Part shown: one piece after another, positions 39,007 through 46,182 of the stretch | Position numbering within the stretch: position 1 is the stretch's first letter | How the letters are laid out: each line of letters begins with the position of its first letter | Origin: a virus | Virus record (IMG/VR): IMGVR_UViG_3300050139_000115 | Location: 1 to 53,474 of that record | Direction: 5' to 3' (one strand) | DNA: 53,474 nucleotides | The notes under the pieces: generated by a model | The model's database searches: none | Told to the model about the DNA's origin: nothing | The model's input: only the letters and a program-made list of their open reading frames with translations | Made by a program: the position numbers and the translations under genes

Positions 39007-39377
39007 TCATCGTCCAGGAACTTGATGACCTGTTTCGTGATGTAGCCGAGCTTCGGATTCGCGTACAGTTCTGCAGGCGGGACTGGAAAATTGTTGATTA
39101 CCAGCGTGCAAGCGGTGAGCTTCTCGACCATTTCCGCATCTGCCGCCTCAGCAGCCCGCTTGTCCACCTTGCCGCGAAATAGGGCCTGCAAGCGAAGCTG
39201 CGCCTGTTGGCCTGCCTTGTGCAGCGCCTTGACCGCTTGGCGGCTTCCCGACCCGTATAGCGCGATTGTGACTGGGGTTTCGCCGTCGGCCCCAATCAAG
39301 TCATCGTCGCCCTTGGCGTTTTGAACCGTTAGAACTGCGGTTTCCTCAAGCTCGTATTTCGATACATCGAAGTCCAT
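38961..39377 (-). CDS. Tail assembly chaperone, upstream (G-like) protein
   Basis: The 138-residue protein MDFDVSKYELEETAVLTVQN follows the tail tube gene and precedes the tape measure region, the position of lambda G. AAGGAAAATC precedes the ATG. It contains KGDDDLIGADGETPVTIALY, SRQAVKALHKAGQQAQ and a conserved C-terminal helix, as in related tail chaperones. Confidence 0.75.
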   Translation of the reverse strand: MDFDVSKYELEETAVLTVQNAKGDDDLIGADGETPVTIALYGSGSRQAVKALHKAGQQAQLRLQALFRGKVDKRAAEAADAEMVEKLTACTLVINNFPVPPAELYANPKLGYITKQVIKFLDDDSNFSKPSSATLPST

Positions 39378-39477
39378 GATTTTCCTTTCCTGGGAAATTA
39401 TGCCCGTGCCCAGCCCGCGCGCCCCAGGAGAGGGCGACATCGGGCCGGGTCGGTGCTGGTGATGGGCTTTCGCCCGA

Positions 39478-40050
39478 TTAGACTGCGGCGACGGTGACCG
39501 GCGCTTTGCAAAATTGCAGGTTCGCCGTCCGCTCTTTCGCAGCGCCTTCCGATGCCGCCGAGGCTTTCCACGAGCAGACCAGGCAGTCGAAATAGGTGAT
39601 CTCACCATCCGGGAACGTGGCTTTGATGCTGTAATGATTCGGCGAGTCATTGGCTGCTGCGCAGATCACCTGGCCGGCATCGGCCGGCATGTCGCCGACC
39701 ACCATCGGGCCGCCGCCGTAGTTCGCGGTGCCCTTAGTTTTTTCAATGGGACCGGCAATGGGTTTCCACTCGTTCACCGCGCGATCGGCGCCGAACTCGG
39801 GAAACGACTTCACCTTGCCGATGGTGGTGTAGACGATCGAGGTGAGACCGTAACCGGCGGCGTCATAGGTTGTGGGCAGCGTTGCGCTGATGGCGTAGAC
39901 GGTATCTGTGTACGACTCGACGGCTGTGTGGGCTGCCTGGAGCAGGAAGCCGCTTCGTTGCATGTAGTTGAACAGCTTGTCATTCGCCAGTTCAAACAGG
40001 GAAAACACCGCCGAAGCCAGCGGCCGAACAAGTGATTTAATGCTTTTCAT
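39478..40050 (-). CDS. Major tail tube protein
   Basis: The 190-residue protein has the tail-tube pattern AISATLPTTYDAAGYGLTSI, GKVKSFPEFGADRAVNEWKP, PDGEITYFDCLVCSWKASAA. It follows the tail terminator group and precedes the chaperone pair. GAGGA lies 10 bases before ATG 40050. The first 30 residues are extra compared with usual tube proteins; MQRSGF at residue 30 is an alternative start. Confidence 0.8.
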   Translation of the reverse strand: MKSIKSLVRPLASAVFSLFELANDKLFNYMQRSGFLLQAAHTAVESYTDTVYAISATLPTTYDAAGYGLTSIVYTTIGKVKSFPEFGADRAVNEWKPIAGPIEKTKGTANYGGGPMVVGDMPADAGQVICAAANDSPNHYSIKATFPDGEITYFDCLVCSWKASAASEGAAKERTANLQFCKAPVTVAAV

Positions 40051-40076
40051 GATTTCATCCTCTCGACGGTATTTCA

Positions 40077-40103
40077 AAGAAAAAGCCCGCGACTTAGCGG
40101 GCT
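40077..40103 (-). terminator. Terminator before the tail tube gene
   Basis: On the - strand the 7-bp stem AGCCCGC/GCGGGCT with a 6-base loop is followed by TTTTC TTT. It separates the genes upstream from the highly expressed tail tube gene. Confidence 0.75.
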
Positions 40104-40124
40104 GGTGGTGGTGCTCGGTGGTGC

Positions 40125-40370
40125 TTATCGGCGCAATCGATTCACGATGCGCGCGATGATGCCGGGATCAGGCCGTAAGATCGCGATGTCCTGCCCGTTG
40201 TCTAAAATCACGCATTCGAAGTCGTCAAATACTTCATTCAGCATCGCGGCGGCTTCGCCACGCTGCTTGTCGGTCAGCCGAAACGGACAGCGGAATAACA
40301 CGACATCGCCCGCGCGCAAGCTGACCACGGCAGCGGATTCGAAGACGGACAGTGGATTTTCAGCGTCCAT
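40125..40370 (-). CDS. Hypothetical protein
   Basis: The 81-residue product (ESAAVVSLRAGDVVLFRCPF, RLTDKQRGEAAAMLNEVFDD, CVILDNGQDIAILRPD) is a compact alpha/beta protein. Its ATG overlaps the end of the glycosyltransferase-like gene by 11 bases. Role unknown; similar small proteins with a DVVLF-x-n-LT pattern are known in phages without function. Confidence 0.6.
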   Translation of the reverse strand: MDAENPLSVFESAAVVSLRAGDVVLFRCPFRLTDKQRGEAAAMLNEVFDDFECVILDNGQDIAILRPDPGIIARIVNRLRR

Positions 40371-40887
40371 CAACTTTGCCCGACTCAACACGCTCGACCT
40401 CGATCCCAGTCGCGCGCAACTCGGCGGTAATCTGCTCCAGCCCTTCGGTGAAGCCGTAAAACCCAAACTCGCCGTGCGTCTTGTCGTACGCTTGCGGGTC
40501 GAAACCAAGCAGCACGATCTTGACGGCGCCGGCAAGGGCGGCAATGCGGATCGCGGCGAGCGCGTTGTTGCGGATCTCGATCGTGTGGCCGGGCTCGATC
40601 GTGACGGTCTCGTACATCATTCCTGGATACAACGCGTCGATGTCACACTCAACTCCACAGATGCGCAGGCCCTTGAAACCGGCTGCGGCCTCCCAAAACG
40701 GATGATGCGGATCGAGCGCAACGAACATGTCGGCCCAGGGCGCAAACTGCACGGCGCGATTAACCGCGATGGTCTTGTAGCCGCGGGCGCCGTCGGCAAC
40801 AGCTTGGCTCATGCTTGGGGCATTGCCGAGGATGGCGACGGTCTCGCCTTTCCATAGATCGTTCGGGACAGTCCACGGTTTCGTCAT
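40360..40887 (-). CDS. DUF115/sialyltransferase-like protein
   Basis: GETVAILGNAPSMSQAVADG, then YKTIAVNRAVQFAPWADMFV, ALDPHHPFWEAA and AALAGAVKIVLLGFDPQAYD match the nucleotide-binding fold of DUF115/MptE and GT29-like proteins found in phages. It lies between the tail terminator and tail tube genes. It might transfer a sugar to a virion protein. A similar domain forms the N-terminal half of the protein at 44379. Confidence 0.6.
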   Translation of the reverse strand: MTKPWTVPNDLWKGETVAILGNAPSMSQAVADGARGYKTIAVNRAVQFAPWADMFVALDPHHPFWEAAAGFKGLRICGVECDIDALYPGMMYETVTIEPGHTIEIRNNALAAIRIAALAGAVKIVLLGFDPQAYDKTHGEFGFYGFTEGLEQITAELRATGIEVERVESGKVDGR

Positions 40888-40901
40888 GTTCGACTCCTAA
40901 T

Positions 40902-41333
40902 TTATGTGCCTACCCAGCGCACTAAAAAATCCTGCGACTTCGTCCACAAATCGGTAACCTGGTCATGCAGACTTGGCCCGAGCGTATCGGGGCTTATGCT
41001 GTCAACGACAATCCCGTTGACCGTCGCCCGTTGGCTAGGGCACGCCGCCACGACGAGTTTAAGCAGTGCCTTGCATCCGGCTTTGCCGTCGCCCTGCGGC
41101 GTTCCATACTGCCCTTTGCACAAGACGGCGACCTGCACACGCTCCGTGTACAGGTTTAGCCCATCGCTAATCTTTATCGTTTTGTAGCGCACGGTATCAA
41201 TGTCATCCACAACAATGAATGGCATCACCGCGCCCAGGGCTGGGTCGTTGTCTTGAATGCGCGCAGCGGGCACGATAGCGAGGACCGGGCCGTTGTTGGC
41301 CAGGAGGTAGCGGATTACCGCAGTGCCGCTCAT
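40902..41333 (-). CDS. Tail terminator-like protein (DUF3168-like)
   Basis: The 143-residue protein MSGTAVIRYLLANNGPVLAI, RIQDNDPALGAVMPFIVVDD, YTERVQVAVLCKGQYGTPQG, GCKALLKLVVAACPSQR has the order of gpU/DUF3168 tail completion proteins, with a beta hairpin and helix pairs. Location between gp10-like and tail tube genes supports this. Confidence 0.75.
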   Translation of the reverse strand: MSGTAVIRYLLANNGPVLAIVPAARIQDNDPALGAVMPFIVVDDIDTVRYKTIKISDGLNLYTERVQVAVLCKGQYGTPQGDGKAGCKALLKLVVAACPSQRATVNGIVVDSISPDTLGPSLHDQVTDLWTKSQDFLVRWVGT

Positions 41334-41689
41334 TCCGGATCACCAACGACACCGTTGGTCAGCCATCCGTGATACCGACCGACGAAGTTGATCGACGGGT
41401 GCATGGTGATATTCGGCGGCACGCCGGTCACAGTCCAGCAGTCGTAGTGGCCTTTCTCTGCGCTGAACCCCTGGCCGTCGATGAGAAAATAGTTCCTGCC
41501 GGGCAACATCACCACAAGTGGCTTGCGGTTTGCGTTCTGCGCGAAATATTGCGCGGTCAGGTGACGCTCTTTCAGTTCCTCGGCTGGCACGTCGAGAAAC
41601 CACATATCGCCGATCTCGCGCTTGGAAACGTCGACGTTGCCGTCCTCGTTGAGTTCCGGCTTTTCGATCAAGCGGCAGGGCCAGCTCAT
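41330..41689 (-). CDS. DUF6527-like (WHG) protein 2
   Basis: The 119-residue protein has GDMWFLDVPAEELKERHLTA, PLVVMLPGRNYFLIDGQGFS, WTVTGVPPNITMHPSINFVG and ends RYHGWLTNGVVGDPE. The PxITMxPSI and YHGWL-x-G pattern is that of DUF6527 as I recall it. Coupled to the next gene by an overlap. Role in virion unknown. Confidence 0.65.
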   Translation of the reverse strand: MSWPCRLIEKPELNEDGNVDVSKREIGDMWFLDVPAEELKERHLTAQYFAQNANRKPLVVMLPGRNYFLIDGQGFSAEKGHYDCWTVTGVPPNITMHPSINFVGRYHGWLTNGVVGDPE

Positions 41690-42000
41690 ATTTTTACCCA
41701 GATACCCTTCGTCAGATGCCCGTGCCAACCGTCGCTCTCCGATCCCGGGCCGGCCATGTCGCCCAGCGACGCCGTGATCGTCAGCGTGCCGTCCGGTTCC
41801 TCGGTGAACACATGTGGCGGCGAGACGACGTGCTGCACACTACGCGCTCGCGCTGGCGCACCGGGATCGCGCGCGTTCGGCTTTAGGAAAAATACGGCAG
41901 GTTTGTCGCCCGTGTAGCCCGTAACCGGGCCGCAGTAGTCACCAGGTTGCTCCGGCGTCGGGTGCTGGCCGGGGATCAGGGGAAGGCGCCGACCGATCAT
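41686..42000 (-). CDS. DUF6527-like (WHG) protein 3
   Basis: The 104-residue protein has EEPDGTLTITASLGDMAGPG, SDGWHGHLTKGIWVKI at the end. Proline-rich first half. ATG 42000 overlaps the upstream stop (ATGA). Second of three consecutive genes with the same C-terminal motif. Confidence 0.6.
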   Translation of the reverse strand: MIGRRLPLIPGQHPTPEQPGDYCGPVTGYTGDKPAVFFLKPNARDPGAPARARSVQHVVSPPHVFTEEPDGTLTITASLGDMAGPGSESDGWHGHLTKGIWVKI

Positions 42001-42239
42001 TCTTTTCTCCAAATGCCGCGCTCTAGGAACCCATGCCAGCTCGGGCGCCCCGTTCCTTGTTCAATCAGTATTGACGGGCTTACAGTGATCGTGCCGTCGT
42101 CGTGCTCAGTGACGGTGTGATTTTCGAGCGACCCGAGATGCACGTTCTCATCAGGCGGACGCGCACGCCATACGCCATTAGCATCCTTGCCGTAATCGCC
42201 CGGCCCGTATGAATTCGTGTAGACGCGCCGACCTTGCAT
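41997..42239 (-). CDS. DUF6527-like (WHG) protein 4
   Basis: The 80-residue protein has LENHTVTEHDDGTITVSPSI, then SWHGFLERGIWRKE, the clearest form of the motif. GTG 42245, which overlaps the upstream stop, is an alternative start; ATG 42239 has AAGGGGA 10 bases upstream. Placed directly after the gp10-like gene. Confidence 0.65.
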   Translation of the reverse strand: MQGRRVYTNSYGPGDYGKDANGVWRARPPDENVHLGSLENHTVTEHDDGTITVSPSILIEQGTGRPSWHGFLERGIWRKE

Positions 42240-42241
42240 GG

Positions 42242-42814
42242 TCACTCATCCCCTTCGATCAGTACCGCCGAAGTGTCGATGCCTTCCTTTGTCGCAAGGC
42301 GCTGCTTTATATACTCCGCCGCGGCAATCACAGCGTTCTGCGCTTGGCTATCCAGTGCAGGTCGTAAGAACGGGTGTGCGACAAGGGGCGGGTGCATCAC
42401 GGTTTTGCGGAAGAGCCCACCAATGGAAAGGAACCCGCCCTTCTTGAACGCCGCAATCGGATAAGGAGTTGTGGTGTGGTGTTTCCAAAACCCTTCGATC
42501 ATGTGCGCATAGAACACGTCGGCGCCGGTCTTTTTATTTTTTCCGCCGACCGTAACCATTGAGGTGACCCATTGGCCCCTGACGCGCGTCCCGATGCGGA
42601 TGCTATCTCTCAGCGCCCCCATGTAGCCTCCGTACAGCCGGACATTTTCTTTGTTCGGCGGCCCGACCGGGCAATTGGCAACGGCTGCATCCCTGATTGG
42701 TTTGATGCCTGCGCGCAACGCCCCGCGCATGATGTTTTTTTCCATCTTGACGGGAAATTCATCGAGGAATTTCTGGAGGTCCGAAAGGCCCTTGACGTGG
42801 ATCGTATCGCTCAT
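42242..42814 (-). CDS. HK97 gp10-like head-tail protein
   Basis: The 190-residue protein IHVKGLSDLQKFLDEFPVKM, IMRGALRAGIKPIRDAAVAN, CPVG, ADVFYAHMIEGFWKHH and AHPFLRPALDSQAQNAVIAA follow the HK97 gp10 family (head-tail joining). Order with the neighbours (adaptor, closure, gp10, terminator, tube) is the standard one. Confidence 0.85.
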   Translation of the reverse strand: MSDTIHVKGLSDLQKFLDEFPVKMEKNIMRGALRAGIKPIRDAAVANCPVGPPNKENVRLYGGYMGALRDSIRIGTRVRGQWVTSMVTVGGKNKKTGADVFYAHMIEGFWKHHTTTPYPIAAFKKGGFLSIGGLFRKTVMHPPLVAHPFLRPALDSQAQNAVIAAAEYIKQRLATKEGIDTSAVLIEGDE

Positions 42815-43197
42815 GACGAGTACCGCTCCGCCATCACCTCATTCGACTCCCGATTACCGAACGTCGCAGGCCCAGCGACAATCTGGAATGTCTGATCCGC
42901 CTCGCCGCCGCGGCCGTGCAGGGTGATGCGCATGGCGGAATTCAGATCGTCACGCCACGGATAGATGCGTATGCGGACTTGCTCGCGCGCCGTTGGGAGT
43001 CCCATTTTCACGGCCTCGCTATATGATGGCAGCACGTCTTTCGCATTCGCCCAAAAGCGCACTGCGGTTGGTGGGCTATCATTCGTCGGCACAAGCGGCA
43101 CCCAGGCCACAATCTCCGTTCCGGTATTTGGGTCCAGATCGGGCGGCTCTTTTATTTTCCACACGCTGATCAGCCGGTCGTAGTCTGCGATGCGCAT
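42811..43197 (-). CDS. Head closure protein (SPP1 gp16/HK97 gp7-like)
   Basis: The 128-residue protein ADYDRLISVWKIKEPPDLDP, AWVPLVPTND, VRFWANAKDVLPSYSEAVKM and FQIVAGPATFGNRESNEVMA has the pattern of phage head closure proteins of the Phage_H_T_join type. Overlaps the next gene by 4 bases. Confidence 0.8.
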   Translation of the reverse strand: MRIADYDRLISVWKIKEPPDLDPNTGTEIVAWVPLVPTNDSPPTAVRFWANAKDVLPSYSEAVKMGLPTAREQVRIRIYPWRDDLNSAMRITLHGRGGEADQTFQIVAGPATFGNRESNEVMAERYSS

Positions 43198-43198
43198 T

Positions 43199-43864
43199 TC
43201 ACACCCCGAGGCCTGTCCGGTAATTCCACCACAAGTCATGCACGCGCATCGGTAAAGAGAACGTCTGCGCAGCGCTCACTTCCTCGCGGTTCATGAACAG
43301 CGAGCCGATGACGAGCAGCATTCCGGCCTTAACGAGAAACGGCACAGCAGCCGGCGCCATGCCAGCAACAAACTGCACAATCACAGCGTCGTCCAAACCG
43401 TAGCCACTCCGCCTGAAGTTTTCGCTCTCGCTTGAGGCATTCGAGCCAAAACCTACTGGCCACATATCCATCTCATGGTCGAGCCGGTGATAAACAGCCG
43501 GCCACGTCTGCCCGATCTTCAGCCGCAGCTTCGGCTCGTTAAGGTTTCCGTTCAACTCATACACGGTGTCGGCAAGCGTCTGCCGAGCGCCGGCCGCGTC
43601 CAGATACGTCACACTCACAATCGAAGTCACCGGCGGGAATAGCGGAACACCAAAATTGCGCCCGCGCGCCTCACGTGTCGATACGGCGAATGCGCGCTGG
43701 CAAAACTGTTCGGCCATTTCGCGCGCGGTGCTGATCAGGCGTGTAACGTCGGCGTCGGTCGGGTGCGCCGTCACATCAGCCGGGTCGGCCGTGATCTTCA
43801 GATGGGAATTTGCCTCACCGAGCGTGATCGGTTCCACGATGGTAGTTTCAGAATCTATGCTCAC
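43199..43864 (-). CDS. Head-tail connector/adaptor (phiE125 gp8-like, HK97 gp6-like)
   Basis: The 221-residue protein has ITLGEANSHLKITADPADVT, RLISTAREMAEQFCQRAFAV and a long C-terminal helix (FLVKAGMLLVIGSLFMNREE). This is the gp6-like adaptor fold. GTG 43864 with GGAGG 6 bases upstream and a GTGA overlap is chosen; the next upstream start would overlap the methyltransferase by 25 bases. Confidence 0.8.
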   Translation of the reverse strand: MSIDSETTIVEPITLGEANSHLKITADPADVTAHPTDADVTRLISTAREMAEQFCQRAFAVSTREARGRNFGVPLFPPVTSIVSVTYLDAAGARQTLADTVYELNGNLNEPKLRLKIGQTWPAVYHRLDHEMDMWPVGFGSNASSESENFRRSGYGLDDAVIVQFVAGMAPAAVPFLVKAGMLLVIGSLFMNREEVSAAQTFSLPMRVHDLWWNYRTGLGV

Positions 43865-44391
43865 GGGGCCCTCCAGTAGCATTGACACGGTGCCGATTCG
43901 ATCACATGCAGCCCCGCCGCTTCAATCGCCTTTGCCACACCAGCGCAGTTCTTCCAATGCCAATCATCGAACACCACCAGGCCGCCTGACACCATGCGCG
44001 GGCGCAACCATACGATTGCGTCCGCCGTACTTTTCTCCAGATCCATGTCCACATGGGCGAAAGCCACCTGATCGTGCAGCCCTTCGGCGGATTGAGGGAA
44101 CAACCCGGCGATCAGGGTGACGTTCCCCGGCATCCCGGCCTGGACGGTGGTCAGAGTCGTGTCGCCGAATTCGCCCGGCTTGTGGAAGTCGATCGCCCGC
44201 CATGATTCGGCCGGCATGCCGGCGAAGGTGTCGAACCCGTAACAGGACCGCCGAGGCGAGGCCTGGGCTAGGGCTTTCAGAGTTCCACCCTGGTACACCC
44301 CAAGCTCCACGATAGCGCCCTGCAGGCCCTCCACCGTAGCCAGCAGCCGCAACAAGGCCGCGGACTTGGCCGGCGTCATCAGTGTTTGCAT
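43861..44391 (-). CDS. TylF-like O-methyltransferase
   Basis: The 176-residue protein has IVELGVYQGGTLKALAQASP as SAM-binding motif I, CYGFDTFAGMP, HVDMDLEKSTADAIVWLRPR and GLVVFDDWHW. This order is that of TylF/MycF sugar O-methyltransferases. Between the glycosyltransferase and the connector gene, it could methylate a sugar put on a virion protein. Its ATG overlaps the glycosyltransferase stop by 13 bases. Confidence 0.75.
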   Translation of the reverse strand: MQTLMTPAKSAALLRLLATVEGLQGAIVELGVYQGGTLKALAQASPRRSCYGFDTFAGMPAESWRAIDFHKPGEFGDTTLTTVQAGMPGNVTLIAGLFPQSAEGLHDQVAFAHVDMDLEKSTADAIVWLRPRMVSGGLVVFDDWHWKNCAGVAKAIEAAGLHVIESAPCQCYWRAP

Positions 44392-45923
44392 GTTTCCTCG
44401 ATAAATTTTGCAATCCGCTCCCGCGCCGCCGGCACATCGATCGCCTTGTCGTGGTTGCAACCATGCGACCAACACGCGCACGGCTTCACCGGCTCGATGG
44501 CGCACCAGGGCGAATACCGCGCACCGGCTGAAAACGACCGCGCATCCTCGAATCCGCCGAAAATAGCAATGACTGGCGTGCTGACCGCCTGCGCCAACAC
44601 CAGCGCAAAGCCGGGCGAGCAGAACACTAGATTCGCCGCCGCCGTGAGCGCGGCAATCGTCTCAAAATCCAACTCGCCGCGGTGAAACTCGGCGTCGGCC
44701 TTGATCTGCGGGCCGATGAGCCACTCAATTCCGTCCATCAGGTCCGCCAGACTGATCACGAAATACCGATCGCGGATGCCTGCGATCAACGCGTGGCTGG
44801 CTGCCAGGTCGGGGTTACGCGCGACCTTCGCCCGCGCCGAGCCGTTGTTCTGGTCCGAAATTGCGACCGGCGGCCGGTAGATCAGCAGCGGCTTCGTCGG
44901 TTTCAACTTCGCCAGCAGCGCGTCGGCCTTCGCTTTCCATTCCGGCTTGATTGGCATGCGGAAGTCGCCAACCGGAACGCCGCATACATGGGCCATCACG
45001 CCGAGTACGGAGCCGCAGTCCTTCACACCACGCGGCATCATGGACAGGTAACCGTTTTCAATCGTCCGCGCGCCTCGCGGTGGCTGCGTGGCGCCGTAGA
45101 GTGCTGCCGCGCGCACCTCATTCTTCGCCATCCAGCAAATCCGCGACTTTTTCGGCACTAGGTGCAGACGCGGCATATCCCAAAACACCTGCGGCCAGGA
45201 AGTCGTCAGCCAAACCTCGTTCGACTTCATCAACTCGCGCACAAGCGCCCGTTCGTGCAGGTTGTCTCCGAGGCCGTGCATGCCATGCAGGAGCAGCGCC
45301 TGCTTACCCGGCGCCAGCGCTTCCTCGATCGGCAGCCGCTCAAAACACGTGATCGCCGTGCGCCTGGTAGCGTTGACGACCTCGACTCCGTGCGAGCGCA
45401 GATCCGCACCGAGCTGCACCATGCGCCGGCCCCACTCCGGCATCGTCCCCAGGTTTGGCAAATTCCCTTCGTGGTCGCCGTGGTGATGGCTCTCACCCTT
45501 CGGCCCGCGCTGCATGTCGTAGCCGAGCAGGATGATCCGCGCGGCACCCCACATATAGGCGAGGTTAATCGCCTGGTAGCCGCTGTTCAGGCCGGTATGG
45601 ATGCGGCCTGGCTTCGTCCCCAGCCCAGGCTCGTCAACCGCCTCTACGTGGTTGATGACGCCTCGGAGCCGGTCGGCGCACGTCCAGCATTCCCCGGTGA
45701 AGTTCCGCTCGACTTCCTCGCTGTACACTGTCCACCAGCGCATGTCTGCCGCGTAGCACGCGTCGGCCCATAGCGCCTTGCGAAATGTCGTGCAGACTGC
45801 GATTACGCGCCGCTCTTGCGGTGCTTTCCGGCGCCAGGCTTTGACAAGAGCGACTTCCCCATCGCTAAGGCTTGGTCCACTGGCGAGGCAGACGACGGTG
45901 GAACCTTTCCATCGTCCGGCGCT
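44379..45923 (-). CDS. Two-domain glycosyltransferase-like protein (DUF115-like + GT9-like), in -1 frame
   Basis: First domain: STVVCLASGPSLSDGEVALV, RRVIAVCTTFRKALWADACY and NSGYQAINLAYMWGAARIIL (DUF115/GT29-like). Second domain: LLLHGMHGLGDNLHERALVR and LVFCSPGFALVLAQAVSTPV, AIFGG (GT9/heptosyltransferase-like). No ATG, GTG or TTG lies in this frame between 46283 and about 45746, yet the conserved start is near 45900. The frame joins the upstream 106-residue gene by a -1 shift at GGGAAAA (45929-45923). Joined product about 581 residues. An indel error is the alternative. Confidence 0.7.
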   Translation of the reverse strand, partial: SAGRWKGSTVVCLASGPSLSDGEVALVKAWRRKAPQERRVIAVCTTFRKALWADACYAADMRWWTVYSEEVERNFTGECWTCADRLRGVINHVEAVDEPGLGTKPGRIHTGLNSGYQAINLAYMWGAARIILLGYDMQRGPKGESHHHGDHEGNLPNLGTMPEWGRRMVQLGADLRSHGVEVVNATRRTAITCFERLPIEEALAPGKQALLLHGMHGLGDNLHERALVRELMKSNEVWLTTSWPQVFWDMPRLHLVPKKSRICWMAKNEVRAAALYGATQPPRGARTIENGYLSMMPRGVKDCGSVLGVMAHVCGVPVGDFRMPIKPEWKAKADALLAKLKPTKPLLIYRPPVAISDQNNGSARAKVARNPDLAASHALIAGIRDRYFVISLADLMDGIEWLIGPQIKADAEFHRGELDFETIAALTAAANLVFCSPGFALVLAQAVSTPVIAIFGGFEDARSFSAGARYSPWCAIEPVKPCACWSHGCNHDKAIDVPAARERIAKFIEETCKH

Positions 45924-46123
45924 TTTCCCGCTTCGGCCACGATAGCTGCGGCACCGCGCACGCTCAGCGCCTGATCGACGCGGCGCGCTATGAGCTTCAC
46001 GCGCACGAGGCCGGCGCGCTCCAAGTCGCGCGCAAGGCCCTCTTCCATCAGCATCGGCCGGCCTTCGTCCGCGTTGATGTGGCCGTGGACAAAGGAGGTC
46101 AACGGCACTGCTTCGACTTGCAT
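45803..46123 (-). CDS. Capsid-adjacent conserved protein (zero frame)
   Basis: The 106-residue protein MQVEAVPLTSFVHGHINADE, GRPMLMEEGLARDLERAGLV, RVKLIARRV is of a kind often found directly after the major capsid gene; a decoration or connector-related role is possible. GGAGAAAAGATA precedes the ATG. It ends 120 bases after the slippery heptamer at residue 66-67, so the short form lacks the glycosyltransferase part. Confidence 0.65.
   Translation of the reverse strand: MQVEAVPLTSFVHGHINADEGRPMLMEEGLARDLERAGLVRVKLIARRVDQALSVRGAAAIVAEAGKAPDDGKVPPSSASPVDQALAMGKSLLSKPGAGKHRKSGA
45894..45929 (-). other. Candidate -1 frameshift signal: G GGA AAA plus hairpin
   Basis: In the zero frame codons 65-67 read GCG GGA AAA, giving G GGA AAA. 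After a 6-base spacer (GCGCCG) comes a stem GACGATGG/CCACCGTC (7 of 8 pairs) with a 7-base loop. Heptamer, frame and spacing all fit a programmed -1 shift into the glycosyltransferase frame. Confidence 0.6.
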
Positions 46124-46135
46124 TATCTTTTCTCC

Positions 46136-46163
46136 AAAAAAAGGCCCGGCCGAAACCGGGCCT
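46136..46163 (-). terminator. Terminator after the major capsid gene
   Basis: On the - strand the stem GGCCCGG/CCGGGCC with a 6-base loop is followed by TTTTTTT. It lies 20 bases after the major capsid stop codon and would lower expression of the genes further on. Confidence 0.85.
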
Positions 46164-46182
46164 GGTTGCATCACTCGACGGA

